Shown: one piece after another, positions 54,021 through 64,000 of the stretch
Layout: the number at the start of each line of letters is the position of its first letter
How positions within the stretch are numbered: the first letter of the stretch is position 1
The notes under the pieces: generated by a model
Databases searched by the model: none
The model's input: the letters and a program-made list of their open reading frames with translations, nothing else
What the model was told of the DNA's origin: nothing
Position numbers and translations under genes: made by a program
Source of the DNA: Zygnema cylindricum
Lineage: Eukaryota; Streptophyta; Zygnematophyceae; Zygnematales; Zygnemataceae
DNA: 64,000 nucleotides
Direction of reading: 5' to 3'
Assembly (NCBI GenBank): GCA_037447655.1
Contig: JBBHKE010003504.1
Location: 124,001-188,000 of the forward strand

Positions 54021-54629
54021 ATTCGGTGTAACTCGTCTTGTACAACCGATTAGCCGGGGGTGCCGCTCCGGGAACAAGTTCTATCTTGTGGTCTACTTCG
54101 CGCTTCGGAGGTAAGCCCTCGAGGAGCTTCGGGGGAAAAACATCTACGTACTCCTCGAGAAGTTTTGTCGGGGGAAAAACATCTACGTACTCCTCGAGAA
54201 GTTTTGTTACGACTTCCGGGGCCTCTTCGGAAGTCTTTCCAGTGTCTTCACTTTCTTTTGAGTTGAAGTCGGGATCCTTCTTCTACCATTCCTTCGGAAT
54301 CTCCTCTTTCGCCTCCTCCATGGGCTGGACGATCCCTACACTAATAGTTTCCCCTCTTCTGAGTGCCCTCTTAAGCTGTAAAGCCGAAAGTAGGCGTCCC
54401 TCTTCGGATCCTTTACCAGCCGCTCCCGCTTTTACCTCAAACTCTTCTTCGCCCTTCTTCACTCTCATGGCCCCACTTCTCCAATCGATCGTCGGATTCC
54501 ATTTTTGCAGCCACGGCTTCCCCAAGATTACCTCATGGTTCCCAAGAGGTAATACATGAAGAGTGTCGTACCATCGGAATCTCCCAATGCCGACGCGTAA
54601 CCTCAAAGTACGATGGGTAATGGAGAAGG
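54021..54629 (-). pseudogene. Gyp4 protease end and protease-RT linker
   Basis: LPLGNHEVILGKPWLQKWNP near 54510 is the end of a gypsy protease. An acidic linker follows with EEYVDVFPP, the usual RT entry motif, present twice because of a 39-bp tandem duplication. The catalytic DTG part is cut off at 54630 by the Cop5 LTR. Confidence 0.75.
54131..54208. repeat. 39-bp tandem duplication in the Gyp4 protease-RT linker
   Basis: GGGGGAAAAACATCTACGTA starts at 54131 and again at 54170. The period of 39 bp keeps the frame and doubles 13 residues around EEYVDVFPP. Confidence 0.9.
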
Positions 54630-55826
54630 TATTGTTCTACAACCACAGTTGCAGGTGGAGGTCCACCTGTAGTAGTGGATGTAGACATAGACTTCAGCAA
54701 AAGCTACCAGAAATCCTATCAAACAACCAACTTTGATATAGCACAAAAAGTGCTCACAATTACCAAATATCACCAAATTCCACAATAATACAGTATCACA
54801 TGCACTCTGCCAATTCCCAAAATTGCAGCCCAATTGAACCAGTATACCATAAGATACAACACTTGGAAGTTTTTCAAAAACTGTCCCTTAGAGAGTTAGA
54901 TCTCAATACTAAATACTTACAATTTTGGCTAAGTCCTAACTTTATACTCACAGAGAGTATCTACTGAAAACTAACTAATCCGATGTCTACACCTGGAACA
55001 ACAGTACTGTACTACACTACGACAAGGTACCGAATCAGTACACTATTTGTACTATGAGTACGTCAAAAACCTATTTAACTACTAAACAAAAATATACTTA
55101 GTGGAACGCTACACCTTGAATCGTTATTAGCGTATAGAAATTATTAGTGTAAAGAAAAAATTAGTGTCATTCATTCTAATTTAGTGTCAGGAGACATGGC
55201 AGATTATGGTCCACGTCCTTAAATAGTGTAGTTTATTATATTTAAGGTATCAATGTCAAAATTTTGGGGTGCCGATATAGCGTACATAAGGCTAATAACG
55301 ATTCACGGTGTACATTCTAATTCGCTAAGTAAAGACTACTATGTTTCAGATATGCAAATAGATTCCCGTACAGTAGTGTTGAGGGTACTTATTCAGCAGT
55401 GGATGCTAGCGTCCAGCCGATTGTTGATCAAGTGCTCCAAGTAACCTGAGATCGTACAAAGTGATGAGTCATTTGTGGTCCCACGTGAATCTCGTCCGTT
55501 CACTCGATTCGCATCTACGGTTGTCATTGAATGTTGTACCACTATCTTCGCGGATAATCGGTTGAGTCTCCGTCCGTCCGATTCTTCAACAGTATTCGTT
55601 CGATGTGTGACGCGTTGTAAAGTGTGTCGGCGCTTTACCAAAAACCCGTATGATGTTTATTTTCTGACGCGTGTCACTCTAGAAGTACAATACATTTCAA
55701 AAGTATTACTGCTACTGTCACACTAAATGAGGTAAGTATTACAACTTATCTAGACCAAAATATTCTAAGTACTTGGTCTCTCCTCACAGCTTTGTTTAGT
55801 GAGTATTAAGATTTCTTATTTCAACA
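54630..55826 (-). repeat. Cop5 3' LTR
   Basis: On the minus strand it starts TGTTGAAATAAG and ends GTAGAACAATA (the final CA has mutated; compare GTAGAACAACA in Cop2). It holds the Gag ATG at 54686-54688 with MSTSTTTGGPPPATVV. Polypurine tract TTTAGGGGAG at 55827-55836. Confidence 0.8.
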
Positions 55827-58800
55827 CTCCCCTAAATCTTTCGACTCGCTTACTCACTGAACCCCACAGACTCTCTGCAATACTTCAACTTAGGAGCTGT
55901 TAGAGCTTCAGTCATCATATCAGCCACCATCTTTTCATCTGGTAAATAACTCATTTTTATCACTCTTGCAAGCACATTTTCTCTCACAAAGTGTAGTCAA
56001 CATCCATGTGTTTGCTTTTAAAATGATGACTAGGGTTAGAGGGAATGGCAATTGCTGCCTGATTTTCACACCAGATAACCTGAGGACCGGTTTGCATATA
56101 CCCAAGTTCCTGCAAAGTGGCCTTAACCCATAAGAGTACCTTGAGGGCAGAGCTGGCTGCCATATATTGCGACTCCATCGTGAACTAAGCCGTAACCTTT
56201 TGTAATTTGCTGCTCCAGCAGCAAGTTCCATTCCCAATTTTCAGAACGAAGCTGGTTGTTGATTTCCGTCTTGGCATATTCCATAGGTGGCATCGCTCCA
56301 AGTCTCTAATTTTACCTCTCCTCCACTGAGTATAAGCTTGAGGTTTTGGGTACTTGCCAGGTATCTCAGAACCCTCTTTGCTGCTTCCCAATCTGCTCTT
56401 TTAGGATTCTGAAGACTCCTACTTAAGACTCCTACAGCTGTAGCGATGTCAGGCCTCGTACAATTCATAAAATAAATAAGACTTCCCACTACTTGTCGGT
56501 ATGGCTTTGTAGCCATAAACTCTTCCTCCCCTGACTCTAAGCTTTTACTAACCATTATGCCTGAGTATGATTCACTTCCCTCCAACTTCTGCCTAGCTTC
56601 CATGGGAGTTACAAATCCTTTCACATCTTTCATCTCAAATTTTTCCAGCATGTTCCCTATTGCTTCTTTCTGGGTTAGCATAATCAATCTGTTATCTCTG
56701 TCTCTTTCAACTTGTATGCCCATAATATATTTAGCCTCACCGACGTCTTTCATTTCAAATTTAGACCTCAAAGCTGCTTTAATACGGTTTATTTCATCTA
56801 TGGATTTGCTTATTAGTAAAAGATCATCCACATATACAGTGATATAAAGAATTCCATCTTCCACTTATAAGACATATACTAAGTGATTTGAGCTAATTAT
56901 TTTGAATCCTAGACTAGTCAAAAATTCATCTAGCTTTAGATTCCATTGTCTGGGGGCTTGTTTCAGCCCATACAGAGATTTTATCATTTTACAGACTAAG
57001 TTTTTTTTTCCTTTCTCTTCATACATTTCAGGTTGCTGCATATAAATAGTTTCTTCTAACTCTCCATGCAAAAAGGTTGTCTTAACATCCATCTGATGAA
57101 TTTCCATTTTTTCTATAGCAGCTATACTCAACAAAATTTTGACAGTAGGAAATCTGACGACTGGGGAGAAGGTTTCGTCAAAGTCAATACCTTCTTTCTG
57201 GTTGTACCCTTTGGCCACAAGTCTGGCCTTATATCTTTCGATAGTGTTATCCGGATTTAGTTTGACTTTGAATACCCACTTGCTTCCAATGGCTTTCCTC
57301 CTCGGAGGCAGGTCTACCAGCTCCCATGTTTGTGCCTCCATAATCGACTTCATCTCATCGTTGGCCGCCTCAATCCAGTGATTTCTCTCCGGTGATGAGA
57401 AGGCCTCTTTGATAGTCATAGGCTCCCTTGATGCTGTAGAAAAAGCAAGGTGAGAATTGGTTTGCAGACGACTGCTAGATCTTCTTCCCCCGGGAAATTC
57501 AAAGGCTGAAATGGTCGCCAATCTCCGATTTAGTGGTGTTGAAACTGCCGCAGGATCCGAAGGTGTAGCAGTTTGGTCCTCCGGAGTTTGATACAATGGA
57601 GGAGCAACCGTAGCAGGAACAAGCGGTGTAATAGCAGAAGGTGTTATGGGATGGAGTTGCACCGGAAAATTCACCTGATGGTGATGGTGAAAGATGACAT
57701 ACTCCTGTGTCTTGTTTTCTGTCGCCTCATCTGTGACTTTGAAGAGATCAGCCGCATCCTGTTCATCTTTAATCTGAATGTTCTGAGACACAAAGATTTT
57801 TTGTTTATCTAAGACATACACTCTATACCCCTTTGCATTATCATCATACCCCAAGAGAATTCCTGCTAAGCCTTTGGCTTCCATTTTCCACTTATCTGGG
57901 GAGTTATCTAAAATATAGCATTTACTCCCAAACACTTGAAAGTGACTAACATGTGGTACCTTTCCTGTCCACAGCTCATAAGGTGTAGTGCTGATAGATC
58001 TAGATGCTACTCTATTCTTGATATAGACCGCGCAGTTTAGTGCTTCAGCCCAGAATTTCAGATCTACACCTTTTTCAGCAAGCATAGACCTAACAACCTC
58101 TGTTACTGTCCTGTTTAATCTTTCAGAAACTCCATTCTGCTCAGGTGTATATGGAACCGTCAGATTGTGACTTATACCTTCATCAAGTAGAAATTGCTTA
58201 AATTCGTTAGAGGTGTATTCACCTCCATTATCCGATCTGAACGCCAAGATTGGCACTCCGTGTAGTTTCTCAGCCCAAACTTTATAGTGCTTGAAGTAAG
58301 TGAGCACTTCACTCTTGTTCCTCATAAAATAGACTTTTGTGTACCTGGAGAAATCATCAGTGAAAGTGACCATGTACTGTACTCCTCCAGCCGACTGTAC
58401 TTGGGATGGGCCGAGGACATCCAAATGAACGAGCTGTAGAACTTTTGTAGATCTGTTTTCCGATTCCTGTGGGAATGGCAATTTATGAATTTTGCGTAGT
58501 GAGCAGCCATCGCAGGTTTTTACAGGCTGAGATGTGAGAGAAACACCCTTAACTTTCCCAACATTCACCATTTTTCTCAAACTTTCATAATTGATATGTC
58601 CTAACCTCTTATGCCATAACTCATTCTCAGATGACACACTGGAATACAAAACATCTTTTTCTTTGCATTCAGCCATGTCCATCCTATACATCTTACTGAC
58701 ATCTCTTGTTCCTGTTACTGCTATTTTTCCTAGCTTACTAACAACCCGTCTCCCCCCTTTAAGGGTGACCTCAAATCCCTTACTCTCTACTAAAGACATA

Positions 58801-59060
58801 GAAAAGAGATTCTTTTTAAAATCTGGAACATGTAAAACATTGTGGAGAGTTCTTTCTACAGACTTCCCCCCCACATCTACCATTAGAGATACATCCCCGC
58901 GGGCCGATGACTGGACACTCATGCCACAAGCATAGTAGATATTTTTCGGAGGTGTATGCTTCAAATTTGTAAAAGCGGCTTTGTCCCAGCACATGTGGGC
59001 AGATGCCCTGGTCTCCATGATCCATCCACCGTCTTTAGGACCCTCCATCGCTGTCGCCAT
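55827..59060 (-). pseudogene. Cop5 pol: protease, integrase, RT, RNase H
   Basis: 59060-56865 is one open frame: protease GGWIMETRASAHMCWDKAAF, zinc region LWHKRLGHINYE, integrase LVHLDVLGPS, FRSDNGGEYTSNEF and PEQNGVSERLNRT, then RT WVFKVKLNPDNTIERYKARL and HQMDVKTTFLHG. A TAA at 56865 is followed in frame by VYVDDLLLI and the RT end to 56241. RNase H continues in other frames (SSKLQKVTA; MAASSALKVLLWVKA; VIWCENQAAIAI) to about 55880. The protease triad DSG reads ETR, which removes the catalytic Asp. Integrase and RT residues are kept. Confidence 0.88.
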
Positions 59061-59743
59061 AGCAAATAACTCCGCATCCTCTTCATCATTGAAGCTCAGA
59101 GATGAATCTGCATCATCTGCAAAGGCTGAAAAAAGTGCATTCCCTCGTGATGGATTGCCAGAAAAGCCTTGGTGAAACTGGCTTTGTTGCCATCCGGGTC
59201 TGTATAAACCAGTTTCATTTGCCTTTTTCGGTTTTTGACAGTGCCTATAACCATATCCCCTTTCAGAACAATAAAAACAAGCGTTAGAATACTGTTTTTT
59301 GGCCTTTGACTTCCTTGATTAAATTAGGTCTGATTCTGATTAAACTAGTTTTGAGTCTAGTTAAATTGGTTTCTATTTTGATTAAACAAATTTTTTCTTT
59401 CAAACTCTGTACTAAAATCCTCTACTTTCTTTTCACCATCAAGGACCTTACTTGTAGACTCTTCTTCTAGTATAAGATTGTAAGCTAACTGAAAAGTCTA
59501 ACTAGACTTACTATGCCCTTTCAAAGTTGCGGACACTCCCTTCATATGACTAGGGAGACCTCTAATAAGTTAGGCAGCTTGCTGGAACTCTGAAAAACTT
59601 CCACCAGCTGAAGAGTGTGCATCAATGAGTTCCCTAAACTTATCATAATACTCAATCATAGATCCCCTCGAGTATTTGTAGTCCCAGATCCGGCCAGCCA
59701 CTAGAAGCTCCTCCTGGACGTTGCATTTTTTGTGGGAATTTTT
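59061..59743 (-). pseudogene. Cop5 gag remnant
   Basis: The minus strand gives the knuckle CFYCSERGYGYRHC near 59240-59283, in which the expected Gly-His reads Gly-Tyr, and further upstream IWDYKYSRGSMIEYYDKF and SSAGGSFSEFQQAA (59570-59720). The Cop6 LTR cuts it at 59744. Confidence 0.7.
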
Positions 59744-60799
59744 TGAAACTCTGAGACCTCCATAAGTCCTCAGAGTGGACAGCTTCCAAGAAGCCTCTAG
59801 GATAACACTGACCCCTTTGTGTTCCAGCAAAAACAATTACAACCATGGCAGACAATAACTCTGACCAACTTCACCCCTGCGAAGGGAAGACTCCCCTGAG
59901 TCGATAGGAAAAAGAATCTCTGAATTTACTCCCCTGAGCAGTAAGTTATGGAGGGTCAAAGTTGACATTTTGTACAGAAGCTCTCTGGGAGAGAGGGTCC
60001 TATCTCCTAATTTTTCTAAGTCCTATCTCTCTCATAGACTCTATCTACTGATGTACGGAGCCAATCAGAATACAGCTCCGTACATAAAAGTACAGCTGCC
60101 GGTGTACTTTCTGTACGAACATTGTACAACATGACCTAAATGTCGACACGTGGTATGTCCGGATTCGTTCCCGTAATCCTCGGAGATGCCGCGATCCAAT
60201 GTTATTCCGCCAAGTGTCATCCGATGTGGCGATGTCCATAAACCGCCGAAATCCTCTTTCGCGATCTCGGCGTTAATTCCAGCCGTCCGATTAAATTCAT
60301 ATTTAATTGTAGCCGTAATAAATACATGTGCGATATTCATTCCTATATAGAAACAAATCCGCGGTATTGGTTTCTTATCCGTACCGCTATCCGTACTTTT
60401 ACAATTATGGATCTATGTCTTCCGTAATCAGTTATAGTTAAATGAATTTTCCTACTCAATAACATTTAAATAAATACCATACCCTATATTACGTAACATT
60501 CGATGAAGACTAAACGGTTAAAGCTACCGTCTACCGGCTGCCTGACGGTCGGAAGGTACAAGGATCAAATCCTGTAGCCGGCACCATATCTTTTTAGTAA
60601 TAAAACCCCTAACTAATATATAATCCCGTAAACTTCTGGTTAGCCTAGGTAGCCATGGCTCTAGCTCCCTCTCCAATTTCTCAGTGACTGCGACAAGTTT
60701 GAGAGTTGGAGAGAGAATTTAGAGGTAGACTGCCTCGGCTTCTTTCTATATTTCAATTTAGACCTAGAAAATACTTTAAATGGATCATTAATTTCTACA
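59744..60799 (-). repeat. Cop6 3' LTR
   Basis: 1056 bp. It starts TGTAGAAATTAATG on the minus strand and ends CTCAGAGTTTCA. It aligns with the Cop4 LTRs along its whole length with many substitutions. The tRNA-like core (GGATCAAATCC at about 60563) is kept. Polypurine tract AAAAAGGGGAG at 60800-60810. Confidence 0.9.
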
Positions 60800-63700
60800 C
60801 TCCCCTTTTTTTCTAGTCAATCTTTAATTTCAGACCACACTTCTCCCTGCAGAAAATTAGCTTAGGGGAAGGCATAGGTTTGGTCATCATATCTGCTAAC
60901 ATCTCACTATCTGGTCGGTACTCTAAACTGATTAATTTGTTTTTTACTTTCTCTTTAACAAAGCTGAGTCTGATGTCCATGTGTTTGGCTTTAAAATGAT
61001 GTTTAGGATTGGCAGAAATAGCGATTGCTGCCTGATTATCACAAAATATTTTCTGCACACCACTCTTAAGGTTACCAAGCTCCCGAAGCAAAGACTTGAC
61101 CCACATCAATTATTTTACAGCAGAGCAAGAGGCCATATACTCAGCCTCCATGGTGGACTGAGCAATAACTTTTTGTTGTTTGCTACTCCAACAGCAAGCC
61201 CCATCACCCACATATAATACATATCCAGAAGTGCATCTCTTCATCGGAGCATCACCATAACTGGCATCACTCCAAGTAGTGATATCAGTATTCTCCCCAC
61301 CCAAATGCAACCATAGATCCCTAGTCCCTATCAAATATCTGAGGACTCTCTTAGCTGCCTCCTAATCCCTCTTAGTGGGAGCATTTAGACTTCTACTCAG
61401 CACTCCCAAAGCTGCAGCTAAATCCGGCCCGGTACAATTCATAAAATAGATTAGACTTCCCACTACTTGCCTATAAGGAATAGTCTGCATAAACTTCTGT
61501 TTTTCAAGAGATAAATCCTCGTCTAAGACTATGACTCCTTCTTCCTCACTCCCCTCACTTCCCTTCTTCAACTCCATTAAAGTTGTACAACTATTAGCTT
61601 TATCCATTTGAAATTTTTCAAGCATGTTCCCTATTGCTTCCTTTTGAGTCAATCTTATAATTTTTCTTTTTCGGTCTCTCTCTACTTGAATTCCCAAAAT
61701 ATATTTTGCTTCCCCCATATCCTTCATTTCAAATCTCCCTTTAAGATCGGTTTTCAGTTTATTAATATTTTCCATTGATTTACTTAAGACAAGCAAATCA
61801 TCAACATAAATTGCAATAAATATAAAACCTTCTTCATCTTCGAAAACATAGATTGAGTGATCCGGATATATCCCAGACCGGTAAGAAACTCATCAAGCTT
61901 CTTATTCCACAGTCGAGGCGCCTGTTTCAAACCATAAAGAGATTTAATCAGCCGGCATACCTTACTCTCCTCTCCTTCCTCCACAAACCCTTCGCGTTGT
62001 CATATGAAGATCTCCTCTTCCAATTCTCCATGCAAAAAAGTTGTCTTGATGTCCATCTGGTGTAATTCCATGTCTTCCGCTGTTGCCAGGCTGAGAAGTA
62101 TGCGGACAAAGGGAAATCTGACCACCGGGGCAAAGGTTTCCTCGTAGTCAATTCCCTCTTTTTGTGTAAATCCCTTTGCCACTAATTTGGCCTTGTAGCG
62201 CTCGATTGTGTTATCTGGGTTCAGTTTTAATTTGAAAACCCACTTACAACCGATTGGTTTTCGGTTAGGTGGACAATCCACTAGCTCCCAAGTATCGGCT
62301 GCCATAATTGAGGCCATCTCCTCATTGATGGTTGTCTTCCACCGGTTTCTTTCTGGACAAGTCATCGCCTCTCCATAAGTTTGAGGTTCATCTTGATGAG
62401 ATAGTTTAGTTACCTTGTTATTAACCTGTTTTTCTAGTAGTCTTTTGCTACTTCTCCTTCCCCCCTCAAAATCTGAGGGCGGAATAGATGGTTCTCGTGG
62501 ATTCTTTCGAACAAACTCGGCTTCTCCCCTATCCTTTGATTCCAAATCAATTTCCACCACGTCTTTCGCTTCAGGTAGAGTTGTCAATGGAGTTTCCACA
62601 GCCGAGTCCTTTTCGGTCTAATTTAGACCTGTAAGAATGTCATCTTCTCTAAAACCTGGATAGTTACGAAGCTCAAAGTCATCGGAATTTTCTGACTCAA
62701 ATCTGATTTTTACTGACTTTGTATATTTAAAGGGATCCACAGACTTTCTCTCATCCATAACTACTAGATGCTTTACTAAGATTATATCTTCCCTTTTTAG
62801 ATCATAAACTCTATATCTTTTAACATCCTCATCATATCCTAATAATTATCCCGGTTTTCCTTTAGGATCTAGCTTCCAATTAGACCGAACTGTATCTAAG
62901 ACTGAATACTTGACTGCCGAAAACCTTTAAGTGAGATATGTCTGGTTTCCGGCCTGTCTATCTCTCATAAGTTGTTTGATCTTTTATAGCTAAAGTAAGA
63001 TCTCTATTTTTGAGGTAATTAGCACAGTTCATTGCTTCTGCCCAAAACCTTTTTCCTATCTTCTTATCTGACAACATACTTCTAGCACTATCACTTAGTG
63101 TTCTATTTAACCTTTCAGCTACCCTATTCTGTTCCGGGTTTTCTGGAACTGTCTTTAGGTGTTGGACCAAATCTTCCTTTAGAAAATCCTCAAACTGGTT
63201 AGAAGTATACTCTCCACCATTGTCACTCCTTACTCTCTTGATTGGAGTTTCATGGAGTTTTTCGCTCCATGCTTTATATTGTCTAAAACAATCTTGAGTT
63301 TCGGACTTGTTTTTCAAAAAATACACTCGCGAATACCGAGACCAATCATCAGTGATAGTCATCATAAATCTCTTCCCCCCCGGTGAGGGCACTTTAGCCG
63401 GTCCCTAAATATCCGTGTGTACTAGATCTAGAATTTTTTCTCCCTTATAGGTGGCTGTTTTAGGAAAGGGTAATCTGTGTGTTTTACCTTGAGCACATCC
63501 ACTACAATCACTTATATTATCCTTCTCACTAAACTTAATCCCTTCCACCACTCCCATCTTTTTCATCTCTCTTTAATTGTCTAGATTCACATGCCCAAGC
63601 CTCTTATGCCACATATAATATCATGAACACCAGCATAATAAAGTTTCTTCTTTTCATTACTTAAAACCAGCCTAAACATTCCATGGCTACCTTTTTCAGC

Positions 63701-64000
63701 AATGAAATAGACATCCTCCTCAAAACTAGCAGTAAAGACTCCTTCCCTAGTGCTAGTAAAAAAACCCTTATCATCTAATACGGATGTAGAGATGAGGTTT
63801 TGTTCAACTCCGGAATAAACAATACATCGGAGAATGTTATTATGGATGTCTTTCCTTCTACTAACACTTTCAAATCTACCGATCCTACAAGAGTAGTGGT
63901 GACTATCCTCCCATCCCCGTACTCTATCTCTACGGTGGGAAAATTTCTTATCTTAGTGAACAGGTGCCTATCCTTACACATGTGCATGGAGGCACCTGAA
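60800..64000 (-). pseudogene. Cop6 pol, multiply disrupted
   Basis: Pieces collinear with Cop4: protease end (63775-63987, SMHMCKDRHLFTKI), integrase core (62958-63392, VRSDNGGEYTSNQF), RT N-terminus (62000-62599, IGCKWVFKLKLNPDNT), RT middle (61784-61984, IKSLYGLKQAPR), RT end (61362-61796), RNase H (60813-61334, WSDASYGDAPMKR, CDNQAAIAI). A deletion of about 10 bp near 61862 and several single-base changes break the frame. It supplies the GAA codon that shows where Cop4 was mutated to TAA. Confidence 0.88.

Larger units (their letters stand above)
49021..54629 (-). mobile_element. Gyp4: chromodomain Ty3/gypsy element with an extra 3' ORF, 5' truncated
   Basis: Minus-strand order from high to low coordinates: protease end, RT (FLDD), RNase H, integrase, chromodomain, extra ORF, polypurine tract, LTR. 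This is a chromovirus-type element. It interrupts Cop3 and is itself interrupted by Cop5 at 54630. Gag, the protease active site and the 5' LTR are not in the window. Pol contains several stops and shifts. Confidence 0.8.
54630..59743 (-). mobile_element. Cop5: Ty1/copia element, 5' part lost outside the Cop6 insertion
   Basis: 3' LTR at 54630-55826, polypurine tract, pol, protease and part of Gag on the minus strand up to 59743, where the Cop6 LTR is inserted in Gag. Its remaining Gag and 5' LTR would lie beyond Cop6, to the right of the window. It is inserted in Gyp4 protease. Confidence 0.85.
59744..64000 (-). mobile_element. Cop6: second copy of the Cop4 family, runs off the window
   Basis: LTR 59744-60799 followed by the 3' two-thirds of a Cop4-like polyprotein on the minus strand. 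The window ends within protease. It is inserted in the Cop5 gag. It is more decayed than Cop4. Confidence 0.9.

Overview
Eukaryotic nuclear DNA, most likely from a streptophyte (a charophyte alga or non-angiosperm land plant). The reasons are plant-type Ty1/copia polyproteins, chromodomain and other Ty3/gypsy elements, GTAAG...AG spliceosomal introns in a transposase gene, and copia primer-binding sites complementary to the anticodon region of plant-type initiator methionine tRNA. I see no confident single-copy host gene, no rRNA or functional tRNA gene, no CRISPR array and no bacterial operon. The window is almost entirely nested and decayed transposable elements; names such as Gyp1 and Cop1 are local labels only. 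LAYOUT: 1-9470 is Gyp1, a gypsy element in + orientation whose polyprotein order is Gag, protease, DNA cytosine-5 methyltransferase (DNMT), reverse transcriptase/RNase H, integrase, PHD finger. 9471-13862 is Gyp2, a second copy of the same family joined head to tail with Gyp1 through one shared LTR-like region. It carries an inverted pair of copia LTRs and is cut by Cop1. 13863-19710 is Cop1 (copia, +, both LTRs 882 bp). 19711-20515 is another copia LTR piece. 20516-21049 is a fragment of an unrecognised protein with a YHPWD motif. About 21060-37150 is a pogo/CENP-B-like DNA transposon whose second intron received Gyp3 (22536-33100) and extra LTR pieces. Gyp3 is a divergent gypsy element with the same unusual DNMT and PHD domains. 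37741-39394 is Cop2 (-, LTR plus RNase H remnant). 39395-49020 is Cop3 (+), interrupted by the young, nearly intact Cop4 (-, 42426-48875, 1049-bp LTRs, TCAAG target duplication). 49021-54629 is Gyp4 (-, chromodomain gypsy with an extra downstream ORF). 54630-59743 is Cop5 (-), inserted in Gyp4. 59744-64000 is Cop6 (-), inserted in Cop5 and leaving the window. MAIN POINT: two clearly different gypsy elements each carry a DNMT3-like methyltransferase between protease and reverse transcriptase and a PHD finger after the integrase. This couples a chromatin 'writer' with a possible chromatin 'reader' inside a retrotransposon. C5 methyltransferases in retrotransposons have, as I recall, been reported from dinoflagellates and charophyte algae; I do not know of a description of the DNMT plus PHD combination. 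Second point: the copia elements appear to be primed by a half-molecule of initiator tRNA, with the priming site inside the Gag coding sequence and the Gag start codon inside the LTR. All calls come from reading sequence and translations by eye; no alignment or database search was run.
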